Shown here piece after piece: positions 63,372 to 64,000 of a DNA stretch of 64,000 nt (its first letter is position 1; every line of letters starts with the position of its first letter). The notes under the pieces are model-generated. The model was given only the letters and a program-made list of their open reading frames with translations. It made no database searches and was not told the DNA's origin. Source of the DNA: Isoptericola variabilis 225. GTDB lineage: Bacteria > Actinomycetota > Actinomycetes > Actinomycetales > Cellulomonadaceae. The DNA is taken from positions 1,922,001-1,986,000 of the forward strand of contig NC_015588.1 of the NCBI RefSeq assembly GCF_000215105.1, given 5' to 3'. The position numbers and the translations under genes are program-made.

Positions 63372-64000
63372 TCAGGCCAGGCGGCCGAGCAGCAGCGCCT
63401 CGGCGAGCACGACCTTGCGCAGCTCGCCCAGGTGCACGGACTCGTTGGCGCCGTGCGCGCGCGAGTCCGGGTCCTCGACGCCGGTGACGAGCACCGCGGC
63501 GTCGGGGAAGAACTCGAGCAGGTCGGCGATGAACGGGATCGAGCCGCCGACGCCGATGTCGACGGGGTCCGTGCCCCACGCCTCCGCGAACGCCGCACGC
63601 GCGGCCCGCATCGCGTCGGAGTCGGCCGGCGCCAGGAACGCCTTGCCCTGCTCCCCCGGTCGCCACGTGACCGTGGCCCCGAACGGCGCGTGCGCCTCGA
63701 GGTGCGCGCGGAGCGCGTTCTCGGCGGCCTGCGGGTCCTGCCCGGGCGCGATCCGCAGCGAGAGCTTGGCGGCCGCCCGCGGGGCGAGCGTGTTGGACGC
63801 GTGTGCGACGCTCGTCGCGTCGATCCCGATGACGCTCAGGGCGGGCTTGGCCCACAGCCGCCCCGAGATCGTGCCCTCGCCCGCGAGCGCCACGCCGTCG
63901 AGCAGCGACGAGTCGACCCGGAAGTCGGCCTCGCCGTAGTCCACCTCGGGCTCGGCCGCGTGCACGAGACCCTCGACGGCGACGTTGCCCAGGTCGTCGT
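63372..64000 (-). CDS. M20-family metallopeptidase (dipeptidase), N-terminus outside window
   Basis: C-terminal 209 residues: dimerisation (lid) domain with VAHASNTLAPRAAAKLSLRI and catalytic C-terminus with VGGSIPFIADLLEFFPDAAV and RAHGANESVHLGELRK, holding the last zinc His. The frame is open to position 64000, so the gene runs off the right edge. Confidence 0.9.
   Translation of the reverse strand, partial: DDLGNVAVEGLVHAAEPEVDYGEADFRVDSSLLDGVALAGEGTISGRLWAKPALSVIGIDATSVAHASNTLAPRAAAKLSLRIAPGQDPQAAENALRAHLEAHAPFGATVTWRPGEQGKAFLAPADSDAMRAARAAFAEAWGTDPVDIGVGGSIPFIADLLEFFPDAAVLVTGVEDPDSRAHGANESVHLGELRKVVLAEALLLGRLA

Overview
The window is one 64 kb chromosomal stretch from a very GC-rich actinobacterium. 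Codon use is strongly G/C-ending, GTG starts are common (some TTG), and the gene order is the actinobacterial housekeeping order. Family content (SepH, DUF3159, DUF3710, DUF4193, DUF3093, DUF5998, mycobacterial-type PknL/Rv2175c, QcrCAB with a di-heme QcrC, CtaF) and protein style suggest Micrococcales, most likely Cellulomonas or a close relative; that genus call is inference. No rRNA, tRNA, prophage, insertion sequence or CRISPR array was seen.

Region 1 (1-17.8 kb) starts with a KimA-like APC permease (cut at the left edge) divergent from two TrkA-type K+ regulators (CeoB, CeoC). It continues with DUF3159, an OB-fold protein, DUF3710, dUTPase, DUF3093, DUF4193, inositol monophosphatase, a TRIC channel, the cell-division protein SepH, thymidine kinase, a nucleotide pyrophosphatase-like enzyme, DUF5998, a GNAT/acyl-CoA-synthetase fusion, a broken ABC ATPase gene and topoisomerase IV subunit A.

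Region 2 (17.8-34.9 kb) is more variable. It holds an alpha/beta hydrolase, two GNATs, a lysoplasmalogenase-family protein, cobalamin-dependent MetH, a truncated ABC-2 permease with a well-formed dyad operator, a DUF6580/DUF4430 putative uptake pair, topoisomerase IV subunit B, a DUF7455 zinc protein, a flavoprotein oxidase, the principal sigma factor, a Usp protein, DUF4192 and a lipoprotein.

Region 3 (34.9-60.2 kb) follows the Mycobacterium tuberculosis block Rv2173 to Rv2204c: prenyl synthase, Rv2175c, PknL, AroG, PPi-phosphofructokinase, PlsC, ROK glucokinase, FadD15, an exonuclease/UvrC-N fusion, an Lrp-like domain and TrpD. The respiratory genes ctaE-qcrC-qcrA-qcrB and, on the other strand, ctaC-ctaD-ctaF flank sodA. 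A sulfur locus follows: a cysteine-desulfurase-like protein without its PLP lysine, TusA, and ErpA. Region 4 (60.3-64 kb) has a shortened glycerate-kinase-like protein, NadA, a DJ-1/PfpI protein, a hot-dog thioesterase and an M20 peptidase cut by the right edge.

Three sequence-level patterns cut across genes. (1) Many genes have a TAnnnT hexamer 6-7 nt before the start codon, implying leaderless transcripts; this fixes several starts. (2) Gene ends often carry perfect GC hairpins. (3) Small intergenic repeats recur: a GTCGCCC-N15-GCGACGAACG element (3 copies), a 20-bp x5 tandem array, and a 26-bp nested palindrome sharing a core with that array. The most unusual protein is the desulfurase-like one at 58.4-59.5 kb, which keeps the cysteine loop but has lost the PLP-binding residues.
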